DNA from: Atherix ibis
Lineage: Eukaryota; Arthropoda; Insecta; Diptera; Athericidae
Reading direction: 5' to 3'
Assembly (NCBI GenBank): GCA_958298945.1
Contig: OY282609.1
Coordinates: 32,461,212 to 32,525,211 of the forward strand
DNA: 64,000 nucleotides
Shown here: piece after piece, positions 21,771 to 33,470 of the stretch
Layout of the letters: each line of letters starts with the position of its first letter
Numbering within the stretch: the first letter of the stretch is position 1
Notes under the pieces: model-generated
Databases searched by the model: none
What the model saw: the letters and a program-made list of their open reading frames with translations, nothing else
What the model was told of the DNA's origin: nothing
Translations under genes and position numbers: made by a program

Positions 21771-24700
21771 ATGTCCGAAAATCAGTATATAACGCACACT
21801 CCGCGTTTCGAACTCCTTACACGCGAAAACTACGATACTTGGAGGATTCAAGTAGAAGCATTGCTCATCAAAAACGACGGCTGGGACTACGTCTCGGGCA
21901 CCACACCAGCACCAGCGGTAGTGACAGGAAACGGAGCGGTCGCGAGTGAAACAGAATACAAAGACTGGCTAAGGAAAGACAGAAAAGCCAAATCGGACCT
22001 AATTCTCTCTATCTCCCCATCCGAATTGAAGGAAATCAAAAATTGCATCTCATCGCACGACGTGTGGGAAAAACTCGAATCGACGTACGCATCCAAGACG
22101 TCAGCTCGAAAAGCCGCGTAATATAAGCAGCTCACTCAACACAAAATGGCCGACAGCGATAGCATGATCGAGCACTTAAAAGGGCTTCTTCGACGCATCC
22201 GATAACTTAAAGTCGACTGGAGCCAACCTCGACGACGATCTACTAGCAATCATGCTGCTGCACAGCCTACCAAATAGTTTCGAAAATTTTAGATGCGCGA
22301 TCGAGTCACGTGATAAGCTACCCGAGCTCGAGATTCTAAAAATCAAAATACTCGAAGAACACAGATCTCGTCACAGAAAAGAAGAAGACCACCATAGTTC
22401 GGCCATGTTTACAAATACGCGATCCAACTACAATCGCAAGGCAGGCAGCTCTTCCACGAAATCCTCGCACGGTAACTCCACACCACAAAAACAAAAGCCA
22501 ACATATAAATGCGGCTACTGCAAAAAGAAAGGACACAAAGAGGCCGATTGCTACAAGAAGAAGAAAAGCATACAAGAGTCGAAAGGTCATAGCTCCAATC
22601 TTAGTTTCTTTACCGGCGCAGCAATAAACACGAGATGGTGTTTGGATAGCGGTAGCACCTCACACGTATGCAACGACAAAGATCGTTTTCAAAATACATC
22701 TCGTACTAGAGGCAGCCTCCAACTTGCCAGTGATGCCACAGCAGACATTTGTGCTAAAGGCGACGTAAGCTTTAAAACAAGCGAGACCTGTCAAACCATA
22801 ACCTTGAAGGACACACTATACGTGCCTGATCTCCGAACAAACTTAGTCTCGGTGCCTAAAGTCGTAGACGCTGGTTTTAACGTAAATTTCGTTAAAGATC
22901 GTGCCGTAGTTCTTGATTCTAACGGCGAAATCCAAGCTCAGGCCGATCGAATAGGCTATTTATTCTTCTTTAACGATGCCGAGGAATCACGCGTCATCGC
23001 GGCATTTTCAAAAGTCAAAGTATCGATGAACGAATGGCACGCACGTCTCGGTCATTTGAACTCCAAAGATCTAAAAACTATGTTCGCAAAGAAACACGCC
23101 GAAGGCATCGACGACGTTCAGATCGAAGACATTGATCAGTGCTCAACATGCGCAGATTCAAAAATGGCCAGAGAACCTTTCCAGCCTCGGACAAAATACG
23201 CAACCAAGCCCCTCGAAGTCGTCCACTCCGATGTATGTGGCCCAATGAGGACCACCTCGAAAGGCGGCGCTCGATGGTTCGCCACATTTATTGACGAGCA
23301 CACGCGCTTCTGTGCCGTCTTTTTCATGAGGGAAAAAGCCCAAATAACCGACAAATTCATCGAGTTCAAAAACTTTGTTGAGAATCAAACCGGGCACACC
23401 ATCAAGGAGTTACAGTCAGACGGCGGTAAAGAATACAACAACAAGCAAAACAAGCTGCTCAAAGACGCCGGCATAAAACGCCGTTTTACAGTACCACATA
23501 CGCCTCAGCAAAATGGCCTTGCAGAGCGAAAGAACCGCACCCTCGTGGAAACTGTTCGTTGCCTGCTCTTACAATCCGGCTTGCCCGCAATCTTTTGGGC
23601 CGAAGCCATTCACACGGCTAACTACATACGGAACAGATGTTACTCCGAAATTGTCGGCTGCACTCCATTTGAGAAATGGACGGGATACAAACCTAGTATC
23701 TCTCATATGAGATCATTCGGCGAAAAAGTGCACGTCTTAAATAAGAACACAACAAAGGGAAAATTTGACCGTCGCGGACTTGAGGGAATCTTTCTTGGAT
23801 ATTCAGATGATTCCAAAGCTTTTCGAGTATGGCTAACCGAAGCGAAGAAAATTGTCTCTTCAAGAGACGTAAAATTTTCAAGCACACCTGGAACTCCCTC
23901 TCCGTCATCCGAGATATTGGAAAGTGGAGAAAATCAGGTCACTCCTACCAAAGAACGCACTGTCGATCTGCTCACTGAAGTAAAAATTGTCACTCCTGAG
24001 GTAAATGAGACAGTGAACGAAGATCTCGACGACGCCGCCTAGGACATCGACATTCAAGAAGCGCCAAACTCGAGCCTGAACGACGAGCCTGACTTCCATG
24101 GATTCCCTTCGAGCAACAACGACTCGGACGGATTCGAAAAATTCGATTTTACATTGCCAAAAGCAAATCCGAACGACGAAGGCTCACACGATAACCACAC
24201 CACATATCGTCGCAGACACCATGAAGATGCAACCGAGAGCGCCATGAGTGTTTGCGAGGTGGACATTGGAGAAGCTTTGAGAGGACCGGACAAGGCAGCC
24301 TGGCTTAAAGCCATGCGAGAGGAAATCAAGTGCCTCATATATAACGACACTTGGACTGTCGTGGAGAAACCTCGCAACTCGAGACTCATAGGCTGTAGGA
24401 CAGTTTTGCGCAACAAGTTCAATCCAGTGGCCCAGGGATTCTCTCAAGTCCCTGGTACTGATTTCTTCGAAACTTTTGCTCCTGTAGCCCGATTGGATTC
24501 GCTTCGCATACTTTCAGCCATCACAGCCAGACATGATTTAAAGCTTTTCCAGTCAGACGTCGTCACAGCCTACCTCCACGGAGAGCTTGATACCGAGCTT
24601 TTCATACAACCTCCAAAGATGCTCGCCGAAATCCTGGAGTCAATAGTAACTTCGGAGAAGGACTGCACTACAGTCGGCAAAGCGAAGGCCATGCTCACAG

Positions 24701-25819
24701 GTCTACAAAAAGGGCGGACAGATCGCATGCAAGCTAAACAAAGCCATCTATGGATTACGCCAGGCAGGACGCAGGTGGCACGAGAAAATCGATAACGCAC
24801 TCAAGAAGCTCGGACTGCGGCCAACCAACAGCAATCCATGCCTTTACGTCGACTCCCGCGACAAATTCACGTTCATTCTTCTATACGTGGATGATATTCT
24901 TTTCGCCTCGAAGAACGTGTCAAGAGTCAGAGAAATCAAAAAGGGTCTTGCCGAGGAGTTCAACTTGAAGGACATGGGACTGGCTACGTATTGCCTTGGC
25001 ATCGAAATCGAGCAAACTGGAGCGTCAATATCACTATGTCAAAGCGGTTACATCAGCAAGATCTTGAATCGCTTCGGCATGGCCGATTGCAAGCCTGTCT
25101 CCACTCCCATCGCGACTGGAACCAGACTCGAGCCCAGCAAAAGTCATAAATCCGTCTCATTGCCCTACCGTGAATTAATTGTCGCCCTCATGTACCTGTC
25201 GGTCGGGACGAGACCGGACATCACCCACGCCGTGAGCTGGTTGAGCCAATTTAATTCTTGTTTCAACGAAACTCATTGGGCAGCCGCTAAGCGAGTATTA
25301 CGTTACCTAAAAGGGACCTCCAACATAAAGATCGTCTACTCCAAGGACGAAGACAGCCTAAAGGGATTCGCCGACGCTGACTGGGGCTCGGATATCTCAG
25401 ACAGGCGCTCCTACACAGGATACGTCTTCACCTTATCTAACGGCGCCGTCCCTTGGTGCTCCAGAAAACAAAAATCTGTGGCCTTATCTTCAACTGAGGC
25501 CGAGTATATGAGTCTATCGGATGCGTCCAAAGAAGCCATTTATTTGTCTTGCCTTCTGAAGGAGCTCGGCTTTTCCTACTTGGCTAAAACAGTACTTTAC
25601 AACGACAATCAGTTGGCAAGCAAACTCGCGACTAATCCCGTCTTTCACGCTCGATCGAAGCATATCGACATCAGGACTCACTTCGTTCGAGATGCCTTGA
25701 AGAGTGGGAAGTTCGAACTTGGATATCTGCCTACTGAAGAGATGACCGCCGACATCCTAACTAAAGCTTTGCCTAAAGCTAAAATTGACTTTTGCGTTAA
25801 AAATTTGGGATTAATTTAA
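21771..25819 (+). pseudogene. Copia gag-pol polyprotein, broken
   Basis: Gag begins MSENQYITHTPRFELLTREN (21,771) and hits TAA at 22,119-22,121. A one-base insertion near 22,182 shifts frame. Then come a zinc knuckle CGYCKKKGHKEADC (about 22,510), the protease DSGSTSH (about 22,640), and an integrase with H-x-H at WHARLGHL and aspartate/glutamate at HSDVCG, LQSDGG and NGLAERKNR. TAG lies at 24,040-24,042. The RT starts WLKAMREEIK, seems short before VAQGF (about 24,425), and has a frameshift near 24,715. YVDDILF (about 24,880), RNase H FADADWGSD and SSTEAEYM, and a terminal TADILTKAL follow. All Copia domains are present but the copy is not translatable. Confidence 0.93.
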
Positions 25820-25904
25820 TTTAATCAAACTTCATGTTTTTCTTTTGGACCTCCCGTACTATCTTTTGCAGATAACTTTGTGAATCATTTCGATTATGGG
25901 AGCG

Positions 25905-26068
25905 TGTTAGTTTTGTAATTTAATAACTAGTGTTATATTACACTGAGCAATCTCAATCATACGTGCTTTGCGTTTTGCTCTCGCCGTCGCGATAGCACGC
26001 GCTTTATTTGTCAATAAATTATTATTCTTGTGTTCGTCATTAGTGATTTTTATTTTATTCATTCAACA
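25905..26068 (+). repeat. Copia 3' LTR
   Basis: Same 164-bp unit as the 5' LTR with three substitutions. Preceded by a weak purine tract (tatgggagcg, 25,895-25,904) as polypurine primer. Confidence 0.95.
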
Positions 26069-26419
26069 AAATATTATATATTGATGGAATCATTTTACTA
26101 ATCCTGAAACTGTTGTTATTGCAACAATAGCACCTGTTAATGGTCAAGGTCTGTAATCAACTAAATGGAATGGGTGATTTGAATGGATTGACATTAGTTT
26201 AATTGACTTCTCTAGAATATAATGTTCTTAATACAGCAAATACATAAGATTGAATAATTGCTACTGCTGATTCTAAATCTAATAATGTAAAAATATTGCT
26301 AAGTAATAAGAAAGTGAAGGTCCTGTATTACCTAATAAAATTTATAATAAATTACCGGCAATTATATTAGCAGCTAGTCGAACAGCTAAAGTTCCTGGTC
26401 AAATTACATTTCTAATATA
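26069..26419 (-). pseudogene. NUMT: atp6 3' end and cox3 5' end
   Basis: The reverse strand reads, in mitochondrial code, RNVIWPGTLAVRLAANMIAG (ATP synthase 6) through [18 protein letters not shown] and a stop. About one base later it enters cox3: MSIHSNHPFHLVDY, then PWPLTGAIVAITTVSG-LVK. Gene order and spacing match insect mitochondrial DNA. Deletions and frame changes near 26,305 make it a pseudogene. It is bounded by the Copia insertion on one side and a DD41D element starting at a TA on the other. Confidence 0.9.
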
Positions 26420-27662
26420 GGCTGACCCATCTAGCGGTTCCATTTTGAACTACTATTTATTTGAAGTACTAGAGTGTTAAATGTCAACACGAATTGACAG
26501 ATTGTTAGTTGAAAGTCAGAATTTTACGAAATGGTAATCCATACGCTTGAAGAAAAATGGGAAATATTGAGAACTTACTTACAAAGTGGTGATTCTTCAA
26601 CCCAAACTGTGAGAAATATAAAAAAAAAATGAGTAAAGATCGAATGCCATCACGTGAATTTGTGGGCAAATTTGTGAAGCGAGTTCGCGAAACTGGTTTG
26701 TTGGTTGCCAAAGCAACTCGTTCCCTCTCTAAGACAGTGCGTACGACCGGGAATATTGCCGCCGTTGTTGAAAATGTCAGTGATCATCCATCAACATTAA
26801 CTCGTCACCGTTCTCAGGAATTGAACATTTCTCGCACTTCTCTGTTGAGAATTTTGCACAAAGATCTCGGTATGAAAGCTTACAAAGTTCAATTAGTCCA
26901 ACAACTAAAGCCGCATGACCATCCGATGCGTTTTCTGTCTGCCCAATGGGCTCACGATCAATTGGCCGAAGATGAGCATTTTTATCGAAAAATCATCTTT
27001 TCGGATGAGGCCCATTTCCACCTCGGTGGGTATGTCAACAAACAAAATTGTCGCATTTGGGGCTCAGAAAATGCAACGTCACCATGGAAAAGCCGATGCA
27101 TCCACAACGAGTCACGGTTTGGTGCGGATTTTGGAGTGGAGGCATCATTGGCCTGTTTTTCTTCGAAAACGATGAAGGAGCCGCCGTTACGGTCAATGGT
27201 GAGCACTATCGTGGCATGCTCAACGAATTTTTGTTTCCAAAAGTTGAAGAGAATAGCGTAGACGACATTTAGTTTCAACAGGACGGGGCCATTTGCCACA
27301 CAGCCAACGTGACAATCCAACTTTTGGGCACTACTTTTGAAAACCGAGTAATCAGCCGAAATTCTGATATCAATTGGCCGCCTCGGACCTGTGATTTGAG
27401 CCTGTTGGATTATTTTCTGTAGGGAGCCGTTAAGGATAAATGTTACGCATGCCATCCAGAGACAATTGAGGCCTTGAAACACGAAATCAAAGTTGCCATT
27501 AAAGAGATACAGGCTCAGGCAATCGAAAATGTACTGAAAAATTGGGTCGAGAGAATGGGGTACTGTAACGCCAGCCATGGCAGTCATTTAAATGATGTTG
27601 TGTTTCATTCTTAAATTTCTAGGTTCAATCTTTTTCTAGGAACTTCTAAATGGTCCACCCTT
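26420..27662 (+). mobile_element. DD41D (rosa-like) Tc1/mariner element with degenerate inverted ends
   Basis: Left end ggctgacccatctagcggtt and right end complement gggtggaccatttagaagtt match imperfectly and are flanked by TA. The transposase reads EFVGKFVKRVRETGLLVAKA (N-terminal HTH), SRTSLLRILHKDLGMKAYKV, and the catalytic blocks SDEAHFHLGGYVNKQNCRIW, TVWCGFWSGGIIGLFFF (shifted frame), FQQDGAICHTAN, then PPRTCDLSLLDYFL followed by TAG. Spacing between the second and third aspartates is 41. Two frameshifts (about 27,080 and 27,275) and stops inactivate it. It continues to a NWVERMGYC-type C-terminus near 27,560. Confidence 0.85.
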
Positions 27663-27724
27663 TATGATAGTGGAAGAGGTATTTGAAGAATGAAAAGGAA
27701 GAACTCATAGCAAATATAGAATTT

Positions 27725-27945
27725 TATATTAGCTGCTTCGGAGACGCTCTGAGGTCTCAATCCAGAAGAAAATTCTAATTTACAATCAAATACTTAGGCC
27801 GGTTTGGATGTAGTAGCGAACTATGGTGTTGGAAAAGTTACATTATGCTCCATGGTACATAAGAAGTAAAGATATCCAAAGTGATTTGCAAATTAATTCG
27901 GTTTGTGATGGAATAAGAAAAAAACCAGCTTAACATGATCAACGC
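27725..27945 (+). pseudogene. Jockey-type LINE C-terminal fragment
   Basis: The frame reads LLRRRSEVSIQKKILIYNQI, then LRPVWM, two stops, and LHYAPWYIRSKDIQSDLQIN followed by SVCDGIR. The block APWY-x-R-x-x-D-I-x-x-DL-x-I-x-x-V is a hallmark of the end of jockey-clade LINE polyproteins. Confidence 0.7.
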
Positions 27946-28017
27946 TTGCATTCGCATTAAAACCCAAATTTTTTTTTTTACTTGTAATGTTATGGTACAT
28001 AGCGCATGTGGAATGTA

Positions 28018-28461
28018 TTACGAGGAATAAAGCGAGAGATGTCGGTGGATTATGCTCTCAAAAAGCTGCTGATTGTAAAGATTTTGGAATACTGAGTGAG
28101 GCAGAGTATTCCACCACATTCGTATTGAACGGTTAAAAAAAGGATCAGTGTATCTTATAGTACGTCCAAAAAGAGGATTCATGGTAAATTGATGTACATT
28201 CGTGGCGAAACGAGCAACTAGAGGCGAAATGCAAGTAGCCACTTTACTGGAAGACTGTTTATGGAAAATACGATAAAATAAGTAAAAACAGGAGACATAA
28301 CAACGACGATCTAATGAGTCTAATGACTTCGTAATATTTTTGTCACCTATTAATTTCATCGTTTGATTTCGTATTCCATCTAGTAAGTGTAATGGCGTAT
28401 TAGGAGCGCCTACCCATACGTGGCAATTGTATTTCAGCTTAAGGCGAATATATGTCTTGTA
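28018..28461 (-). pseudogene. LINE polyprotein C-terminal fragment, cut by mariner copy D
   Basis: The reverse frame reads YKTYIRLKLKYNCHVWVGAP, then LHLLDGIRNQTMKLIGD, RRCYVSCFYLFYRIFHKQ and, near the end, RTIRYTDPFFNRSIRMWWNT, LPHSVF and a stop at about 28,018. This is the post-RT tail of a non-LTR retrotransposon (the RP-KLEYNCHVW-G and R-T-Y-FF-R--R-WN-LP blocks). It starts abruptly at the TA where mariner copy D is inserted. Confidence 0.75.
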
Positions 28462-28463
28462 TA

Positions 28464-29711
28464 AGAGGTCTGTGCAAAAAGTATCGCGAATTTGGAATTT
28501 CCGCGTGTTACGTATATTCGATGTTCGATCTTTTTTGTGGCGTTAAGTTGGTACTCATGTCTCTCACTTATGTCGACAAGTTCGGCCATTTTGAATGTTC
28601 AGTTAATTTTTGGCAGCTGCTTTGCTTGCACGTGTTTTGTCTCGTCTTCGATTTTTGTCCATTCCAAAAAATGGATCAAAGAATCTGTATTAATTTTGTG
28701 TGAAAAACAAAATTAATTGCGCGGACGCAATCCGAATGTTGACTGTGTCATATGGTGAAGCTACCTTGGACCAAAGCAACGTTTATCGATGGTACAAAAT
28801 GTTCTCAGAGGGCCGAGCAGATGTGAACGACGAAAAGCACGTCAACAACAGACAAAAACATCGATGAAGTGAAGAAAATAGTAATTGGCCAATCATCGAA
28901 TCACCGTTAGAGAATTTGCTGAGGACTTAAACATATCGATTGGCTCGTGCCATTCGATTTTTACCAACGATTTTGACGTGAGACGGGTAGCCGCGAAATT
29001 CGTACCAAAATTGTTCAATTTTGACCAAAAAAAGCATCGCATTAACATTGCTAAGGAGCGGTTGGACTCTGTCCGCGCCGACCCAAATTTGCTCCAGAGG
29101 GTCATAACTGGTGACGAATCATGAGTTTATGGTTATGACGTGGAAACCAAAGCTCAATCATCCCAATGGAAGCTGGCGCACAAGCCAAGACAGAAAAAAG
29201 CGCGCGAATTTTGGTCGAATTGCAGGGGCGTGCTGCATCATGAGTTCTTGCCACAGGGTAGAACGATCAATAAGGAATATTACCTGAAAGTTATGCGCAA
29301 ATTGCGCGAAGCAATCTGCCAAAAAACGCCCGGATTTATGGAAGAACAAAAATTGGCTTTTGCACCATGATAACGCCTCTGCTCACGCATCGTTGCTTGT
29401 GCGGTAATTTTTGGCCAAAAACAACACACTAATAATGCAGCAGCCAACGTATTCCCCAGATCTGCCCCCTGTGACTTTTTCTTGTTCCCGAAACAGATTC
29501 TTTGATCCATTTTTTGGAATGGGCAAAAATCAAAGACGAGCCAAACCACGTGCAAGTAAAGCAACTGTCAAAAATTAACTGAATATTCAAAATGGCTGAA
29601 CTTGTCGGCATAAGTGAGTCATGTCTCTCACCAACATAACGCCAAATTGAAAATTGAATATACGTAACCCGCGGAAATTCAAAATTCGCGATACTTTTTG
29701 AGCAGACCTCG
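28464..29711 (+). mobile_element. Mariner (DD34D), long-inverted-end family, copy D (longest)
   Basis: 1,248 bp, flanked by TA at 28,462-28,463 and 29,712-29,713. The only copy that keeps the N-terminal region: ATG at 28,671 (MDQRIC), then IRMLTVSYGEATLDQSNVYR, YKMFSEGRADVN, and NHRITVREFAEDLNISIGSC. The catalytic part has LDSVRADPNLLQRVITGDES, KLREAICQKTPG, HHDNA and PYSPDLPPVTFSCS-type sequence. It is broken by frameshifts and a TGA after GDES. The last about 220 bp is the inverse complement of the first about 225 bp, including the ATG and first codons. The normal transposase C-terminus is absent. Confidence 0.9.
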
Positions 29712-29713
29712 TA

Positions 29714-31460
29714 TTGTATATAATATTTCTAGATGAATTGTATAATACTCGTAAGTGTGTAGGATCCAAACTAAGACCCTAAGTCCTTCCTCATTTTAAT
29801 CATAACAACCGATCATACATTAAATAGTATTGGTTATATCTGCTATAGCCATCAGACCACATATTTGATGGATTTTATTAAAATGCGGCTTAACCCAAAC
29901 GTCACTTCTTTATTTATGGATTTGTCTCATTTTTTGCAGATACGATTTTCCGGTCAGTATTCTAAGTCAAGCAATCGTGTGAATCCATGTTGTTACGTGA
30001 ATTTTCCTTTGAGTTGGTGGTGCGCTTTCACTTTACTCGCCGTGCTTTTGCGATTTTCGAACGTAAATCAGGAACTTTTGAGCAGACTTGATGAATTGTC
30101 GGCTGTTGAAAATTTTCGATTCATTTGAATATTTTGTACACGAATGGAAGGAAATCTGTATACTTACAGAATCGATTAGAATTTTGTATGACAGTTCTTG
30201 TATTATCAAAACCATGAACCGCTCTTTATTTTTTTGGTTTACAACAATAATTATTTGGCAAACTGTTCTATGGGAAACTGTGAATAAATATGTTAACTGT
30301 TATACAAAATCTATTGGTTTGTGCATGATTTTTGAATAGATGCTTGTATTAAATATTTCAATACAGAAACCAGTATAAACAGTGGTTGTTGTACTATTTA
30401 CAAATAGGCAGCTGTTCCTAATAAGTTTATTCTTAAACCGATTAACTTAAGCATTATAAATGTTTATTGGGTGGTTGATGTGATGGATTCACATATTAGA
30501 AAATTCGTGAATTGAATTCCAATTCCACAATTTCAGGGAGAATTCGCACTGAACTTACTTGGTTTTTGCACTTGATAAATAGATGTGATAACTAACACCA
30601 AAATAGAACCTAAAAATATTAACGAACTGCAAACATGAATTATTACTTTTAATATTAGTTAACTTTTTGTGATACAGGAAACTAATATTAAAAGTAAGAC
30701 AAATGTACTATTTACTCGGGACAATAGTTGAAAAAGCCAGTGGTTGCTGATAGTCAATATTATCAAAGTTAAAAACCATAGTGGACTGTATCGACTTAAT
30801 ACCAGTTCGTATGACGTCGTAGTTAAGTTTATTTGGTTTTTCAGTTACCAAATAAACTTAAACAATTTTCTTTTTTACTCCTCAAACTTATAAAACTATT
30901 TCTCCCTATCTATCTATACCTATGTGTATTGTTTATTTTTTTAAAACACCCTTAATTACGATTTTGAAAAAACGTCGTCATTTTTGTATGCAAGTAATAC
31001 CTGCATGCGGAAGTAAATAAAACCGGGTTGTATTTTTCTGCATTATTTTGCTGTTTGTCTGTCTGTGCATAGTTCAAATGGATAGATTTTATTAAATACG
31101 TTTGAGTTTCGTTTTTTTTTTATTATAATTTTATTAATGCGTCTACTTTTTTGTAAACAGCGTCGTTAAAGTGTACGAGGGCGCCGTTAATAATTTCAGA
31201 AGTCATTAATAAAATCGTGAAAATTACAATATTTTCTTCATATTATTGGTGTTTTTTTTTGTTTTCAATTCAAATACATATATTTAAAAATTTTATTTAC
31301 TTTGGTCAAAGTTTCATGACTAGACTTCCCCCTACAATATTACTGCTGCTGCTGCTGATATATTTTATTACAAGATGTTTTTTTTATAAGTATTTTCAAA
31401 AAAAAAGATTTTCCAAAAGAATTTAGATTATTTTCAATAAATTTTTCTATCATTTTATAG
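29714..31460. other. Mostly non-coding; small inverted repeats
   Basis: An 87-codon open frame at 29,865-30,128 (contains FSGQYSKSSNRVNPCCYVNF) has no family motif I recognise. Inverted repeats: 30,643-30,660 with 30,679-30,696 (18 bp), and 30,822-30,836 with 30,845-30,859 (15 bp). The rest is AT-rich. Confidence 0.4.
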
Positions 31461-31535
31461 AAATACTTTATGGAAAAAACAGAAAACTGCCACGACAACT
31501 GGGCCTTCGGATTTCGGCATATGGCCCCAGGTCAG
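31461..31535 (+). CDS. Candidate short first coding exon, unknown gene
   Basis: A tttatag acceptor (to 31,460) and a CAG|GTATAT donor (31,536) bound a segment with an ATG at 31,470 and 22 open codons containing CHDNWAFGFRHMAPGQ. It is clearly richer in GC than its surroundings. The frame would continue without a stop into another splice-bounded segment at 37,223, so both may be exons of one gene on the plus strand upstream of Nipped-B. I do not recognise the protein. Confidence 0.35.
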
Positions 31536-33189
31536 GTATATACTTTCAATATAAATAAAAAATCTAAGTGATATAATTTGTAGTTTTTTTGTTATTAATA
31601 TCAACAAAAAACAAACAAAAAATTGTTATTAATATCTTCCAATTATCCCCCACAAATCCTGTTGTTTATATTTGTTACTTGAAAATTTTCCAGTAATATT
31701 TTGTATATTTATCAGATAAATTAAGAAAAAAAACATGTTTTAAAGACGATCTGTAAGTTACTTGATTCTAATTTTATATGAACGGTTGGTTAGTAATTAA
31801 TTTTCTTGTACAAAAAAAAAATTGTAAAAGTAAAATAGTAAAAAAAAAACAAATTAAAAATAGAGAATATAATGGTTATATTTTTTTATTATTTTTAGAA
31901 AGTTTATTACTATTATTATTAAATGAATTGAAATAGAAAATATTCTTATTTTAATAAAATTATAAATAAATTTTGATTTGGAAAAGAATTGAAAAAAATT
32001 GTTTTGAAACATAAAATAAATAATAGAATCCAAATAAAAAAAAGAGAGATAATAAGAATATAACCAGAAATAATAAATTGAAATAATTTATTCAAAAAAG
32101 AATTGTTTTCCTATAACTCCGATACAACATTAGGATTAAAATTTTTATACACATTCAAGTAAATCATAAAAATTTTATAATTTTCTTCAAATCTAAATAA
32201 TAAATGTAATGAATTCTCTCGATAAATACCTTTTTTTTGTAGTTTATACCCAATCTTAAATGCTTTTTGTTGAAAAGTTGATGATTGCTTAAGTTTGTTC
32301 ACAAAACTTCCAATTAACACTAACCACCCACCACCATTCGTAAAATGTACTTAAAAAATTTTCTAAAATAATTTTTTGAAATTTATATGAAAAAAAAAAC
32401 TTAGATAAAAATAATTAATTTTGTTAATTCTAGAGATTAATTATAACAAATTTAATTTTAAAATCGTCGCGGACTGCATAAAAATGCAATTAAATTTTGA
32501 CAACTGCTGGAATATCACACACGAGTGTAACGGAAATTATTGTATGACATGCTAAGCAAAACAATTCGATAAACATGTCAAGTAGTGGTTGAGGTGACAG
32601 TTTTGCTGCCATCTTGAGTGGAAAATATGTTCCAAAATAAAACAAAACATAGACTAATTAGAAAATTATCTAATCTGACTATATTTTTATTATAATATAT
32701 TTAAAAAAAACATGAAGCAGTAAATCACAAAATTACACATTGTGTGTGATTTTAAAAATAAAATACTATTTTACATATTAATCTGAATTAATCATAATTA
32801 AATTGAAAAACAATTATTCTATTAAAGCATACTTAATTCTTAATCGGAAAAATTTACCATTAAAGTATATATTTTTGAATTATTAGATAAATTTACACTG
32901 AGTATCAGAAATTTTTAGATGACTTTCATTTGTAATACTTCAGTTTCAATTTATATTTTTTCTCATAAATTTTCATTTTCTGCTATACATTTAAGTTATC
33001 ACTATATAAGAAATACGTACTTTAACAATTTATAATTGTTATATAACAATAAATCATGTTATAAATGATATATTAAATTTTATAATATTTATTTAATAAA
33101 GGTTTAATTTAATATTATCTGCTACATAAATACGAAGTTAATATTGAAAAATTCAAATTTTGCGATAAATTGCTACCACATTGACCATA
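31536..33189. other. AT-rich stretch, possible promoter near 32.6 kb
   Basis: No coding region seen. A more GC-rich patch at 32,580-32,625 (gtggttgaggtgacagtttt, gctgccatcttgagtgg) looks like promoter or 5' UTR sequence. A GCCATCTT string resembling a Pho/YY1 site lies within it. Confidence 0.3.
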
Positions 33190-33470
33190 GGGAAAAATAA
33201 ATCTGTTTGACGATAGCGAACGCAGCCATAAAAGTATGTTTGGTGTTTGTTCGGACGTCGCCATTTCTAATTTCAGTCAAAATAAAATGTCTCGGTGAAA
33301 TTGAATATATATAAATTTCGTAAACTATAATATGAACAAATCAAAGTTCAATAGGAATTTTTCATATAAAAATAATTGGTGAATATTTTTATTTGTGTTT
33401 AATAAGATAGTGAAGTGTGTTTTTGGTGCTATCCGATGAGTGAAACAGAAGTAGCAGCCGTAGAACAAGT
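33190..33470 (+). promoter_or_regulatory. Candidate promoter, 5' UTR and short coding start
   Basis: A GC-richer island, gatagcgaacgcagcc to ggacgtcgccatttc, ends with ttcagtc (near 33,275), which fits an insect initiator. Downstream at 33,436 an ATG opens MSETEVAAVEQ, followed at once by a GTAAAT donor-like site (33,469). It could be the 5' end of Nipped-B (a leader exon spliced to 38,574) or of another gene. There is no direct evidence for either. Confidence 0.3.

Larger units (their letters stand above)
21472..26068 (+). mobile_element. Copia LTR retrotransposon, complete structure
   Basis: Two 164-bp LTRs (21,472-21,635 and 25,905-26,068), TG...CA ends, and a 5-bp target duplication AAATA on both sides (21,467-21,471 and 26,069-26,073). 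The LTRs differ at only three positions, so insertion was fairly recent. The interior has gag, protease, integrase, RT and RNase H in Copia order. A stop, an amber codon and two frameshifts leave this copy unable to make its polyprotein. Confidence 0.95.

Noticed and set aside
21887..24447. Reverse-strand open frames within Copia
   Set aside because: They mirror the gag-pol frame, show no motifs and are explained by codon bias of the forward frame.
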